From the NCBI GenBank assembly GCA_016710685.1, contig JADJVC010000002.1:496001-560000 (forward strand): 64,000 nucleotides of DNA. The letters run 5' to 3'. This document shows positions 43,712-54,658 of the stretch, piece by piece. The notes below the pieces were generated by a model, which was not told the origin of the DNA, did not search any database, and worked only from the letters and a program-made list of their open reading frames with translations. A program made the position numbers and the translations under genes. This stretch comes from Flavobacteriales bacterium (GTDB lineage Bacteria > Bacteroidota > Bacteroidia > Flavobacteriales_F > PHOS-HE28). The first letter of the stretch is position 1. Every line of letters begins with the position of its first letter.

Positions 43712-44563
43712 CTACAGCCGCGCATAGCGGACCAGTCGCGGCGACCCGTTTTTCCCCTCGGTGGAGATCAGCATGTCGCCATTCGGCAAAAAGGTGATGC
43801 CCTCCGGCTTCGGCAGGAGGTCGGCATCCAACAGGTGCAACTTCACGAAGGTACCGTTGCGGTCCAGCACCAGCAAGGTTTGGTCCACTGCGGAAAGGAG
43901 GAAGTAATGGTCCGAAACGGGATCTACGGCGATCGAGGACATGCGCAACTTTAGCGCGTCCACGGTCTTTCCTTTTTTGGTGGTGCGCGTGGGCAGTTTC
44001 ACACCGTCGGCCTCGGCCTTGCGGATGATGTGCTTCACGGAATACGTGAGCACCGGCTTGGGCAAGAGCTTGTGCGTGGCGGGGTCGAAGGCGAAGACGG
44101 AGCGTTGGTCGCGCGTGTCCGGCCCACCCTTCAGAATGTCTTTCGGAGCCACGAGCACCAGGTTCTGTTTTTCGTCATATCCCAAGCCCTCGATGTTGCG
44201 GTGATCGAGCTGCATGCGGAAGCTGTCCACTGCGGTGTAGCGTTCGTCGTTCCGTTGGAGTTGATAGATGAGGCCGTCGCTGCGCAATGCGTAGAGCTCG
44301 TCGCCTATGCGGGTCAATCCTTCCATGTCGCCGGGCGGGCCGAAAGGGTGGCGCTCCGTGATCTTGCCATCGCGGAGGTCCACTACATAGATCGTGGCGT
44401 CCTCATCCTGAAGACAGGCAACGGTGTGTTCGTCCAGGTCGGTAAGACCGCTCACTTCCAGCAATTCCGCAGGTAGCACGAATTGTTCAACCGGCTTGGA
44501 AAGGTCATGGGTTCCCGGCCCGCCGATCAGCGGGTAGAGACACAAAAGCAGCGACCATTTCAT
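43712..44563 (-). CDS. SdiA-regulated domain protein
   Basis: This is a 283-residue protein with a possible signal peptide (MKWSLLLCLYPLIGG). The propeller-like core VSGLTDLDEHTVACLQDEDATIYVVDLRDGKITERHPFGPPGDMEGLTRIGDELYALRSDGLIYQL is the SdiA-regulated (YjiK) family pattern. VEGLGYDEKQNLVLVAPK-like and PKPEGITFLPNGDMLISTEGK strands follow. Members are calcium-binding-type propellers on or outside the membrane; the substrate is unknown. Confidence 0.83.
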   Translation of the reverse strand: MKWSLLLCLYPLIGGPGTHDLSKPVEQFVLPAELLEVSGLTDLDEHTVACLQDEDATIYVVDLRDGKITERHPFGPPGDMEGLTRIGDELYALRSDGLIYQLQRNDERYTAVDSFRMQLDHRNIEGLGYDEKQNLVLVAPKDILKGGPDTRDQRSVFAFDPATHKLLPKPVLTYSVKHIIRKAEADGVKLPTRTTKKGKTVDALKLRMSSIAVDPVSDHYFLLSAVDQTLLVLDRNGTFVKLHLLDADLLPKPEGITFLPNGDMLISTEGKNGSPRLVRYARL

Positions 44564-44628
44564 GTTGAATGGGGACCTGCGTGCTGCACGGGAGGAACGG
44601 TCCGCCGCGCATTTTCAGCACATGGAAA

Positions 44629-45063
44629 TCAGGCCTTCTTCACACGGACGGCGTTCATGCCCTTGGGGCCACGCTCCAGCTCAAAGCTCACTTTGTTTCC
44701 TTCGCCGATCTCATCCAGCATGCCGCTGATGTGGACGAAGTAGCGCTCTTGCGAGCCGATCTCGTTGATGAAACCGAATCCTTTGGAGGTATCGAAGAAA
44801 TCCACTACGCCGGTGTGGATCGGGTCGATGTCGATTTTTTCGCGCTTGGGCACGCCAAGTTCAATTTCACTGGCATCGATCTCAACGCGTTTGGTAGGGT
44901 CGGGCGGGGTGTCGGTGAGTTGGCCGTTCTCGTCCACATAGGCCATCATGGCATCCAATCCTCCTTCAGGTGAATTTGCGCGGCGCTCTTCTTTCTTGCG
45001 CATTTTCTCCTCTTGCTTTTTCTGCCGCTTCTTTTCCTTTTCGCGTTTCTCGAATGTTGCCAT
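44629..45063 (-). CDS. Cold-shock domain protein with a charged N-terminal extension
   Basis: This is a 144-residue protein from the ATG at 45063 (MATFEKREKEKKRQKKQEEK). A Lys/Glu-rich helix of ~35 residues is followed by a cold-shock domain with the RNP-like motifs KGFGFINE and YFVHISGM and the ending GPKGMNAVRVKKA. It would bind single-stranded RNA or DNA, and the basic extension probably adds RNA affinity. This architecture is common in Bacteroidota. Confidence 0.88.
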   Translation of the reverse strand: MATFEKREKEKKRQKKQEEKMRKKEERRANSPEGGLDAMMAYVDENGQLTDTPPDPTKRVEIDASEIELGVPKREKIDIDPIHTGVVDFFDTSKGFGFINEIGSQERYFVHISGMLDEIGEGNKVSFELERGPKGMNAVRVKKA

Positions 45064-45202
45064 GGCCCCGTCAAACATGGATTTGCGTGCCGTTGTTCAT
45101 TGGCGGCATCGCGGATGTTTGCGGCTGCAAGATACGAAATAAAGCCCAATGGCTGTTTCGGAACTGGTCTTCCGCTACGCGGAACGGAAGATCTTTATTA
45201 CG

Positions 45203-45236
45203 CAAAAAAGCCCCGGCGTTTCCGCCGGGGCTTTTG
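45203..45236 (-). terminator. Strong (bidirectional) terminator after the reprolysin-like gene
   Basis: AAAAGCCCCGGCG and CGCCGGGGCTTTT arms pair around a 4-nt loop and are flanked by A/T runs on both sides. A near-copy serves the second large gene at 54570-54602. Confidence 0.85.
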
Positions 45237-45292
45237 CAATTGTAGTTCCACTCAAGGTCTTCCGAAGGAGACACTGAGAACGAGCTCTCTCA

Positions 45293-48200
45293 TTATCGCA
45301 CCACGCTCAACCGCTGAACCGTGGTAACGCCGTTCACCGTGATGTGTACCAAGTACACACCGCTGGTCACTTCGCTTGGCAGTTCCAGCACCGTGCTGAA
45401 GCTATTGCCGCTGTTGCCGTAGTCACGGGCCAGCACCTTCCTGCCGTACATGTCGTACAGGTCAAGCTGGATCTTCTGGTCGTTGTCCACCGCCGTTCAA
45501 GGCCAAGTTCACACGGCCGTCCGCAACCGGGTTCGGCCACATTTGCACGTCGCCATTGAAACTGCCGTCCACTTGCGTGAGCTCGCCGCCCATGCCCGTG
45601 TAGGCGTTGTCGATCGTGATGGTACAGAAGGGCGTGCAGTAGTTACTGGTCACTCCGTTCACTGTGGCTTTAACATCCACGTTGTACGTGCTACCGTTGG
45701 TCAAAGGAGTTCCTCCTGGCCACTTCAACTGCAGCACGTAGGTGCCACGGGTGATGGTGGTATCGAACAATTCGGGCTCACCGGCGATGTAAATGTGGAA
45801 GGTGTATGCAGAGGCTCCCAACACCGGTGTAGCGTAGATGAAGCTGTAGGACGGGCTGCCGAAGGCGCGCGTCTCATTGCAGCTATGGCCGTAGAGCGTT
45901 CCGTTGATCAGCTGCGTGCAATGCACCACTGCTGCGGCGCTCATGCCCATTTCGCATCCCGGACCGTAATGCGCAGCGGCCAATGGGCCACCGGCGTTGG
46001 TACGGATGCGCACGAAGTAATGTACGCCGGGCACCAAGGGGTTCACACTGCCGCCCATGTCGATGAAGAGCATGGAGGCGGATGGCTTAATGATGCTGCG
46101 CACGTAGCCTGCATCGGGGTCCAGGAACTGGAACTCGTATTGCGTGGCGCCAGGCATCACGTTGGCATAGATCCGACTGTTCAATGTGTTGTTGAACAAG
46201 CCGCACTCGGTGGACTTCAACGTGGCCGGGCCCAATGGCAGGCAGAAAGGGTGTCCGCTACCGTAGGCAGGTGTCAACGTCGGGTTGGCCGGGGAAACAC
46301 TGCCGCCGCTGAAGCTGTCCTTCAAAATGGTCTTACCGTCCGTGGTATGCAGTTCCCATCCACCATTGGTGATGCCATCCCCGAAGCTGTCCATCAGATG
46401 GAAGCCGTAGCAGGCGCTGGCCGGGGTGCTGCCTAAGCAGACCGTGTCGTTCACCAACATACTGGCTTGTGCGGCGGAAGGGCCGCCGGTGGCGATCACC
46501 GCATCGCTCGCATCCAGGATCTCCCAGGTGACCTGGTCCGGGTCATTGTCCGTGTTGATGGCCACCACCACTTGGTTACCGAGGCAGGACGCTCCGGCAG
46601 CAGCATTGATGGTGATCATCTGGCTGTCCGAGCATGTAGCCAAGCCCACATTGGAGGTCACTATCGTGTAGGTGCCCGGCGCAAGGCCGATGAACACGTT
46701 GCTTGCCTGCGGTGTGCCGCCGTTGAGGGCGTACTGCAAGGTGCCGCACGTGCCCGCACAGTTCGCGGTCACCGTAATGGTCCCATCGTTCGCGCCTACA
46801 ACGGTCTCGTCGGTCTTCGACAAAGAGGAGGTGATGTTGCACATGGCTGCGGCAGCAGCATCAATGGTGATCATCTGGCTGTCGGAACAGGTAGCCATGC
46901 CCACATTGGAGGTCACTACCGTGTAGGTGCCCGGCGCAAGGCCGCTGAACACGTTGCCTGCCTGCGGTGTGCCGCCGTTGAGGGCGTACTGCAAGGTGCC
47001 GCACGTGCCCGCACAGTTCGCGGTCACCGTAATGGTCCCATCGTTCGCGCCCACAACGGTCTCGTCGGTCTTCGACAAAGAGGATGTGATGTTACACGTG
47101 GCTGCAGCAGCATTAATGGTGATCATTTGGGTGTCCGAGCAGGTAGCCGCTCCCACATTGGAGGTCACTACCGTGTAGGTGCCCGGCGCAAGGCCGCTGA
47201 ACACGTTGCTCGCCTGCGGTGTGCCGCCGTTGAGGGCGTACTGCAAGGTGCCGCACGTGCCAGTACAGTTCGCGGTCACCGTAATGCTCCCATCGTTCGC
47301 GCCTACAACGGTCTCGTCGGTCTTCGATAAGGACGAGGTGATGTTGCACGTGGCTGAAGCAGCAGCGTCAATGGTGATCATCTGGCTGTCCGAACAGGTA
47401 GCCAAGCCCACATTGGAGGTCACTACCGTGTAGGTGCCCGGCGCAAGGCCGCTGAACACGTTGCTCGCCTGCGGTGTGCCGCCGTTGAGGGCGTACTGCA
47501 AGGTGCCGCACGTGCCCGCACAGTTCGCGGTCACCGTAATGGTGCCATCGTTCGCGCCTACAACGGTCTCGTCGGTCTTCGACAAGGAGGAGGTGATGTT
47601 GCACACATTGCCCGCGATCACCGTTAGTGGCTTTGAGTTCGAACTGAACACCACGCATTCCGAGGCTTGGACCGCTACCAGCGTTTGGCCGATCCAGCCA
47701 GCCGGAACAGCATTCGCTGGAGGAGCTGCACCACCATTCTTGTAGGACGCACCGTACACCACGTAGGATCCGCCTGCAAGGGAGGTAAAGTCAGAAGAAG
47801 CACTTTGTGCTGCTATCTGACCATTCCCGTTGTTCACGGCCACGTAAGTGTATCCTGCATTGGCAGGTGCAGCATTGGTGGAGTAAACATCACCGGGCCC
47901 GGCGATGGTGATCGTGTTGGAGAAGTTGGCCTCGTTCACTTCCCACGCCACCAATTTGTAGGTGACACATGCTGTAAGGTTCAAGGTGACCGAACCGTTA
48001 ACGCTGATAACACCCGAAGCATTGGAGCCCATGAAGGTTCCTGCACACGGGCTGGCGGGGTTGTACCCATTGGCTACGAAGACGGAGAAAGGGACGAAGC
48101 CCGGAGCTTTGGTGAAGGAGTAGCTTCCCGTCGTTGAAACGGAGAAGTCGGCGGTCGCATAGCGCTCACTACCCCAAGGCGTGGAACAGTTGGTGCCACC

Positions 48201-50375
48201 AGATGCAGTTTGGTCGTACGCCATCTCACCAGCGGGGTTGCTATTGGTGGTGCTAACCGACAATTCGGTCACGATCGCACCGAACGTATTGCTCAAGCCT
48301 AAGTTGAGCCCCGCGTCCCCTTGATCGAATGTTGCTGCATTCGTCGGGCAGATGTAGCTGTTCGCTGCTGTGCAGCCCGGGACCGATATCGTAAAGTCGA
48401 AGTTCGAAATATCGAAGAAGATGTTTCCGACCGCTTCAACCTTGACACGTGCAGTGGATGTTTGCACGTTGGGTAATACAACAACTTCACTTCCATCATT
48501 TGCTGAGCCGGACGCCAAGGTGAATGGATAGGTGTAACCTCCATCAATGGATAGCAGTATGTTCACATTGGGGGTGGCCGTGTTCGTGCCATTGACCGAC
48601 CACGTGATCGTTTGGTTCGAGCCTGCCAGGTAGGTGCCGTTCAGGTTCGTTGTTTCCAAGAAGGGCCCAATGCTTCCGTTCACCGTGATGGCACCGGATC
48701 CGTAGGAAAGACCACCACCCGCTGCATTGTTATCGCGGACGGTCATACGTAGGTTGGTGGTTATTCCTACTGAAGGCAGCTTGTCCCCTTTGGCTTGGTT
48801 GGTGCCATCAAGAATGGCCGACAGCAGAGGAAAGGTCCGGGAGGGAGAAGCAGTTGGTGCGTACGAGCGGAAGAACGGTGGTTGCTGTGTGTTATTAAGC
48901 GTAGACGCATTCGGTACCACGGCTCCGATGTCCGTTCCCTCCCAGCTGTACGTATATGAATCGCCCGATCCTGGCGCGTCAGCGCTGCCTGTGAGCGAAA
49001 AAGGCGTGGAGCGGGGAATGGTATAGGATGGCGGCATCGTCACCACCGGAGGAACGTTCCCGGTGGAGGGGGAGGACTGACAAGATATTGAGTTGATGTA
49101 TGCATCGGCTTGAAAGTAGCTGGCCGTATGAAAATTCAGGAATGGTCCGGACGTGGTTGAAGTAAAGTAGTCGTCCGTGCCACAGGTGAATCCATAGCTC
49201 ATGATCGTCGCCCCAGCGCCAGGTTCAACAGAAGTACCTGGATTCCGCGTGGTACACACAGGGATCACGCTGTTATAGCTATGGCTCATGCCGAATTGGT
49301 GGCCCATCTCGTGTGCTACCAATTGGTCAAAGAACACCTGAGCATACGGCGTGTCTCCTTCACCGCTCGTTCCTCGTCCTTTACTAGTTGGATCGCAAAC
49401 AGATTCAAAAGTAGCAACACCTCCTCCGGAGTTGTTGCCAATGTATCCCATGAGGTGCCCGACATCATAGTTGGAATTGCCGATCTGGGCATCCAGAACG
49501 ACCTGATTCTCGTCGAGGTTCGCGCCCTGATCATCTGTCGTGTAGGGGTCTGTTGCCGGGTTAGGGTAGATCACGCTGGTCCCGCTTACCAAGTTCAAAT
49601 GGACGCTGAGCTCCCGGCGGTAGATCACGTTCATCGTCGCTACGTAGTTCACTACCCTGGCAAAAGCAGAGGCCACCCCTCCGTGCCGTACCGTGAACTC
49701 GCCATTGGCAGACATCGCTAAACGGAATGTCCGCAGTGTTCCACCGGTATTGTTGCGGGTATCATTGGTGCCTGGAAGCCGATCAAGACTGCCGTGATCA
49801 TCATCGATATTGCATCGCCCTCGTTGGAAATCTGGCGGAGCAACAGCATCCCGTAGGAAGTAGTTGAAATACACATCGCGGTCCTCCTCCGTGTAGTGTT
49901 CAAAATACACTTCATCGCCATCCACGTCCAGAATGACGATATGTAGCCCTTCCGAGGTGAGGGTCAAGCGGATCACCGCTTCCTTGTTGGTAAGGCCATT
50001 TCCAGTGTAGGACTTTATCTCCGGATGTTGTGCTGCAACCTCTGGCGACAAGATCCCGGACTCCATCAGGCCGAATGTTTCCGAACGGCCACTTGGTAAT
50101 GGGATCTCCAGCGGCAGGTAACTGCTGTTGATCCCACCTTCTTGGGGCGCGGCAAGCAAATACTGGCGTAAGGCGGTTTCATTGAGCCGGATCACATTGA
50201 ACGTCTTAACGTTCTCAACAACCCTTGTGGGGCTGAGTGCCGCCCGGTCCGTCAGCGGTACGAAGAAGTTCGACTGAGCGAGCGAGACTCCTGCGAATCA
50301 CAGAAATCCGAAGAACGCGCCTAGCATTCTTCCGCATTGTTTGATGGTGTTTTTTGTGACGTTCATTGAATTCAT
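45293..50375 (-). CDS. Secreted reprolysin-like (M12B) metalloprotease with SprB-like repeats and T9SS domain; broken frame
   Basis: This is a ~1,690-residue protein when rejoined. The likely start is 50375 or 50366; the signal peptide region MLGAFFGFL is cut by a TGA (W codon expected) before FAGVSLAQ. A propeptide region is followed by a metallopeptidase domain with VAHEMGHQFGMSH (zinc ligands) and the Met-turn IMSYG. Ig-like and PKD-like domains come next, then four repeats of ~84 residues (46600-47617), then a C-terminal block shared with the gene at 54659. Two bases missing at ~45490 separate the last 65 residues, which are the T9SS domain ending TTVQRLSVVR. It probably degrades extracellular protein. 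Confidence 0.8.
46600..47617 (-). repeat. Four tandem ~252-bp coding repeats
   Basis: Each unit encodes NITSSLSKTDETVVGANDG, then ITVTANCAGTCGTLQYALNG and GLAPGTYTVVTSNVG, ending CSDSQMITI. The copies differ at only a few bases, so they are recent or kept alike by gene conversion. The unit resembles SprB repeats of gliding adhesins. Confidence 0.88.
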
Positions 50376-50682
50376 CAGGGTTAGGTTTGACGAGAATTGG
50401 CGCGTTAGGGCCGACTTTGGATTTACAGGTTGGTGGGTGAACGTTTGATCGTGCCCTTTAAAGATTACTAGGCCGTTGCTTGAGAACCGACCAGAAGACC
50501 GATCGCAATCGGTAGTGTAACTAGATGTTTCATGAGGTTGATCTGGGCGCAAATTGGGATGGTGTTTCGCAACGGACGTAGTTGTTCAACTACAAATCGG
50601 AAAAGAGCTTGAATTTTGACCTTCCTTGATCTTGGGACCCGGGATGAAGGGCGCATACAGCGACCGTTTGCGGCCCACGGGA
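50376..50682. other. Intergenic region with an orphan signal peptide ORF
   Basis: At 50533-50468 on the minus strand a 21-codon ORF encodes MKHLVTLPIAIGLLVGSQATA, a complete signal peptide followed at once by TAG and TAA. It may be the remnant of a lost secreted protein. The rest of the gap holds nothing recognisable. Confidence 0.4.
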
Positions 50683-53600
50683 TCAAGTGTTGGCCTCGGG
50701 CTTGATCGGCAAGCGCAACACCACCGTGGTCCCCTTCGCCGAGGTGGAGACCTTGAACCTACCGCTCAACAGTTCCATGATGCCTGCAATAATGACGAAT
50801 CCAAGGCCCTTGGCGTTCGCCCCATCGGTTCTTACCCCCTCGCGCTCCGTATGGTCCCTGACCCGTTCGATCCGGGCCAAGGTCTCCGGCCCTAGGCCGG
50901 GCCCGGAGTCGCTCACCACCAAATGGTATTGATCTTCCTCAATGTGTGCGGTGATGCGGATGGACCCCTTTTCCATGTAACTTACAGCGTTCATCAGGAG
51001 GTTGTTCAGCGCGATGGAGAGGAGGTCCTTGTCCACCATCAACACATCATCCAGCTGGACGTCGTTGTTCAGCCCGATGCCTTTGTGTGCCGCTTCGCCA
51101 CGCACACGGTCGAGGCTGTCCTCCACCAACAGGTTCATAACCTCATTGCGCGGGTGCGCGACGAGCTCCCCTTCTTGTTGCTTTACCCAGTTAAGGAGGT
51201 TCCGGGCGTTGCTGTGCAGCTTTTCCGAAGCGAAATGAATATCCGCCAGCGCCCCGCCGTCCACGGGCGATCCTTCTGCGACCCTTGAATTCGTTTGGCG
51301 CGCCACCTCTGCGATGTACCGCAAGGGGGAAACGATGTCGTGGGCCACGATCGCGATCAAGCGCTCCTTAAGCGCCACGGACCTTTCCAAGCTCCGATTG
51401 GCCTGCTTCAGGCTCACCGTCCGTTCGCCGATGGCCTGTTCCAAGGCAACATTCCGCTGCACCACTTTGCGCGCATACCATCGCGCCAAGAACGTTACCA
51501 CCAGTGCTAAGAGAAGCAGATAGAGCAGGCCCGCCCATGCGGTCGTGTACCAGGGCCGAGTAATGATAACGGAGAGCGTTGCCGGTCGCATCCCGGCTTT
51601 ATCTTCATAGCCGAGAGCACGGAGCATCAGCGCATATTCCCCTGCAGGCAAATTGGACAAGGTTATCACCCGCTGTTCCGGGTCCAAAGCATACCAGCGC
51701 TGGTCGGAACCAAGCACGCGGTATTCCATTTGGAGGTTGGCCGGTTCACCCCAGAAGCCAATGGAGAAGCAGATTTCGATCCTCTTGGTTCCTGATGCGA
51801 AACGCAATGAATTGTCCAGCGGCACGGACCGGTCGTCCGCTTGGATCGCCTCGAAAAGAAAGTGGTGGTCACTGCCGTTTCTAACGACCTCGGATGGACG
51901 GAACTGGACCAGCCCGTCCATGGTCGGAAAGGAGAACAGGCCATTCGCAAGTCGCACGGCAGCTGGCACGCACCCTCCATTGAACTCGGGGTTCTTGATC
52001 CCTGACGCAGTACCGAAATACTCCTGATGGATCGTTCTGCCGGTATCCGCCAACCAAGCCCGCACCTCCCGCATCGCGCATCGGAACAACCCGTGGTTCG
52101 TGCTTCGCCACAAAAAACCTTCGTCATCCTTCATAAAGGCGTGTACCTGCCGCGCCAGTCCGTTGTGGTCCAAGGGGAACGGAAGGACGCGCCCGTCCTG
52201 GTACACAAAAGCGCCATCGCCATAGGTCCCGATGAACCACAGGCCATCCACCTTTTGGATGGTCCGTACGGTACGACCCTCCAGCCCCGTCACAGGTTCC
52301 ACGTACCAGTCACCGGTGTGTAGGATGGAGATGCCGTCGGCGGTGCCATACCAGATCCTTCCATCCGGCCCCCTAGTGATGCAATGCACGCCGGTGTGCG
52401 TGGTCAAGTGTACAGGAAGTTGCGACTCAACGCCGTTCACGATGACGCTGATGGCTTGGGGCGAAGCCACCCAGGTGGTATCCGCCTCGATGCACAGGGA
52501 GTTGAAATCGGCCAGGGGGCGTTCGTTCGTCCAGTACTTGCGCCTGAGGTCGTTGGTCAGTTCCCATACTTCTCCGTCCATACTGATCAGCGTGCCCCCG
52601 TTCGGCAAGGGAAGCGCAAAAGAGTATGCGGGCTGCAATCGGCCATCGAGGAAATAGCTGGATGAACTCGGCGTGAAAAGGACAGGGCGAAGTGCCGCGT
52701 TGAAGGCGACGACGCTGCTGTCGCCCATGGGGATCTGCGCATAGAACGCATTGTCCAAGCCCCCGCCCGATGAGCTTGTCCTGGTGCTGAACGCACTCCG
52801 TTGCAGAATGTAAAGCCCGTCGGTATAGGTGCCGATGGCAAGCACGTTCGTCCTAGGGTCCCAAACCACAACAGAGGGATCCCCTACATGCGGAAGCGAT
52901 GGCCCCAAGGGTGTGAAGGCCACCCCGTCACCCGTAGTTGCATGCGACAATAGAAAGTACCGCTTTCCGAAAACCACCACCGCTGCGCTGTCCCCCAAAT
53001 GCCAATGGAACGACGTTGGCACCAGGGGCGTGCCATTGGCGGTCGGCCAATTGACCACATCCACCCGGCGCAGGTCCGGGCTTTGAAAGCCGGATCGGAA
53101 TGCGGCACCGGTACTGTCCAGCACCACGACCGAGGGGCCGTCCAGCATGAACCATCCGGCCCCCTTGGGCAGGTCGGCGCGACCTACCAAGGTGGAGTCG
53201 TTGTACCAAAGCAGTTCCGTTGCTGAAGGAACGGCCCAACGGTGCTGGTCGAACGGCAGCATCCAGAGCGGGTCCCTCCTCCATCCGTCCCGGGTCGAAA
53301 GTTGGGATCGATCCTCCGTGGCGTAGAGGTAGTTCGCCTGCGAAGGAAACCCACCGATCATGTGCCAGAAGTCGTCCATCTCCTTCGCGATCATGCGTAG
53401 AGCACTATGATCCCTCGCGCTGTACACATTTCCAAGCCAATCATTGATGAGTATTTCGCCGCTCGGGGAGCTGGTGATTTCCTGCATGCGTTCGGAGCGT
53501 GGAACGCCGTCGCCGGGCAATTCGAATTGCTTGAATACCTGTCCGTCGAAACGGGCCAGCCCGCCCTCCGTAGCTATCCACAGGTAGCCGAGCGTATCCA

Positions 53601-53739
53601 TGAACAAGTCGTTCACGCTATTCTGCGGAAGTCCGTTGTTACTGTTGAAGTGGCGTACGCTCCAGTTCGGCTGCCCGCATAGCAGTGTGGCCGCGAACGT
53701 AAGCGTCAGTAGTGAGGAAGCGCGACGCAGCCAGCTCAT
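50683..53739 (-). CDS. Sensor histidine kinase with periplasmic two-component propeller
   Basis: This is a 1018-residue protein. After a signal peptide (ending ATLLCGQ) comes an N-terminal periplasmic beta-propeller of ~600 residues (SVRHFNSNNGLPQNSVNDLFMDTLGYLWIATEGGLARFDG). A Y_Y_Y-type domain follows (MEYRVLGSDQRWYALDPEQR...LPAGEYALMLRA), then one transmembrane helix (LLYLLLLALVVTFLARWY). The kinase has the H-box IVAHDIVSPLRYI and an HATPase with NNLLMNAVSYM, DSGPGLGPE and KGLGFVI. There is no receiver domain. It is co-transcribed with the response regulator 3 nt upstream and probably senses an external polymer or cell-surface condition. Confidence 0.9.
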   Translation of the reverse strand: MSWLRRASSLLTLTFAATLLCGQPNWSVRHFNSNNGLPQNSVNDLFMDTLGYLWIATEGGLARFDGQVFKQFELPGDGVPRSERMQEITSSPSGEILINDWLGNVYSARDHSALRMIAKEMDDFWHMIGGFPSQANYLYATEDRSQLSTRDGWRRDPLWMLPFDQHRWAVPSATELLWYNDSTLVGRADLPKGAGWFMLDGPSVVVLDSTGAAFRSGFQSPDLRRVDVVNWPTANGTPLVPTSFHWHLGDSAAVVVFGKRYFLLSHATTGDGVAFTPLGPSLPHVGDPSVVVWDPRTNVLAIGTYTDGLYILQRSAFSTRTSSSGGGLDNAFYAQIPMGDSSVVAFNAALRPVLFTPSSSSYFLDGRLQPAYSFALPLPNGGTLISMDGEVWELTNDLRRKYWTNERPLADFNSLCIEADTTWVASPQAISVIVNGVESQLPVHLTTHTGVHCITRGPDGRIWYGTADGISILHTGDWYVEPVTGLEGRTVRTIQKVDGLWFIGTYGDGAFVYQDGRVLPFPLDHNGLARQVHAFMKDDEGFLWRSTNHGLFRCAMREVRAWLADTGRTIHQEYFGTASGIKNPEFNGGCVPAAVRLANGLFSFPTMDGLVQFRPSEVVRNGSDHHFLFEAIQADDRSVPLDNSLRFASGTKRIEICFSIGFWGEPANLQMEYRVLGSDQRWYALDPEQRVITLSNLPAGEYALMLRALGYEDKAGMRPATLSVIITRPWYTTAWAGLLYLLLLALVVTFLARWYARKVVQRNVALEQAIGERTVSLKQANRSLERSVALKERLIAIVAHDIVSPLRYIAEVARQTNSRVAEGSPVDGGALADIHFASEKLHSNARNLLNWVKQQEGELVAHPRNEVMNLLVEDSLDRVRGEAAHKGIGLNNDVQLDDVLMVDKDLLSIALNNLLMNAVSYMEKGSIRITAHIEEDQYHLVVSDSGPGLGPETLARIERVRDHTEREGVRTDGANAKGLGFVIIAGIMELLSGRFKVSTSAKGTTVVLRLPIKPEANT

Positions 53740-53742
53740 GGC

Positions 53743-54417
53743 TCACTTCCTTCCAACATGGATGTTGCGGGCCGTCACCAGCCGCTCCAGCTCCAGCAAA
53801 GTGGTAACGGCCAGCTTGTCGAACAGCCGTGCCTTGTAGGTCGCCACGGTGGTCGGCTGCAGGTCCAGTCGTTCGGCCACCTCCTTTACACTTGCCCCGG
53901 TCAGCAGTTCGCCCATCACCAGCAGTTCGCGGTCGGAAAGATCGTTGAAAGGGTCCTCGTGCCTGGTGCCGGGCCTGTCCTCCCTGCGCTGTTGCAGCAA
54001 CGACTCCATCTCCGGACTAAGGTATACCCCCCCGGACAGGACCAGCTCAATGGCCGTGATCAGATCACGTTCATGGGTGTCTTTGCTTAGGAAGCCGGAG
54101 GCACCCTGCGAAATGGCCTGATTGGCGTATACACGCTCCGAGTTCATGGAGTACACTAAGATTTTCAACTTGGGGAAGCGCTCATGTATGATAGCGATGT
54201 GCGCTAAGGTATTGGTGTCGTTCAATAGCAGATCGAGCAACAGGACGTCGCAGGCCATGCGGTCCAACACCGGGATGATCTCCGGGATGGTGGTCGCCTC
54301 TTCGACAGCTATGCCCGGCCAATGTGCGGCCACCAGACCGCGCAGACCACGCCGGATTATGGCATGGTCGTCCACGATGAGCAATCTTTTCACCTCTATG
54401 TGCTGGGCCACATCCAT
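53743..54417 (-). CDS. LuxR/NarL-type response regulator
   Basis: This is a 224-residue protein. The receiver domain has LLIVDDHAIIRRGLRGLV, the phospho-accepting Asp in DVLLLDLLLND, and the ILVYSMN and GFLSKD switch positions. The C-terminal GerE/LuxR helix-turn-helix is LSDRELLVMGELLTGASVKEVAERLDLQPTTVATYKARLFDKLAV. It forms a cognate pair with the kinase that follows after 3 nt. Targets are unknown, but the pair sits between two large T9SS-exported proteins. Confidence 0.93.
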   Translation of the reverse strand: MDVAQHIEVKRLLIVDDHAIIRRGLRGLVAAHWPGIAVEEATTIPEIIPVLDRMACDVLLLDLLLNDTNTLAHIAIIHERFPKLKILVYSMNSERVYANQAISQGASGFLSKDTHERDLITAIELVLSGGVYLSPEMESLLQQRREDRPGTRHEDPFNDLSDRELLVMGELLTGASVKEVAERLDLQPTTVATYKARLFDKLAVTTLLELERLVTARNIHVGRK

Positions 54418-54569
54418 CTACGTAAACTAATCCCCGGTCGTGGTAGGCGATTGAAATCGTAAAACTACAATATGTGGAATTCGTCTAGCGTTGTTCGGCC
54501 GGAATGCAATTGGTGCATGATATGTGACAAAATCACCTGGGAATTTCAACTGTGACTTTATTATCCCTG

Positions 54570-54602
54570 CAAAAAGCCCCCGCGTTTCCGCCGGGGCTTT
54601 TA
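54570..54602 (-). terminator. Terminator after the second T9SS protein of the duplicated pair
   Basis: This is nearly the same hairpin as at 45203-45236 (AAAAGCCCC...GGGGCTTTT, loop GGAAAC-like) with flanking A/T runs. It lies at the same distance from the stop codon. Confidence 0.8.
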
Positions 54603-54658
54603 CAATTGTGGTTCCACTCAGGGTCTTCCGAAGGAAACCTTGAGCAAGTGATCTCACC

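Noticed and set aside
46467..47330. 287-codon open frame on the + strand with internal repeats
   Set aside because: The repeats are simply the 252-bp protease repeats read on the opposite strand.
46600..47617. CRISPR-like array
   Set aside because: The units are 252 bp, contiguous and coding, with no spacer structure. No short repeats with unique spacers were seen elsewhere either.
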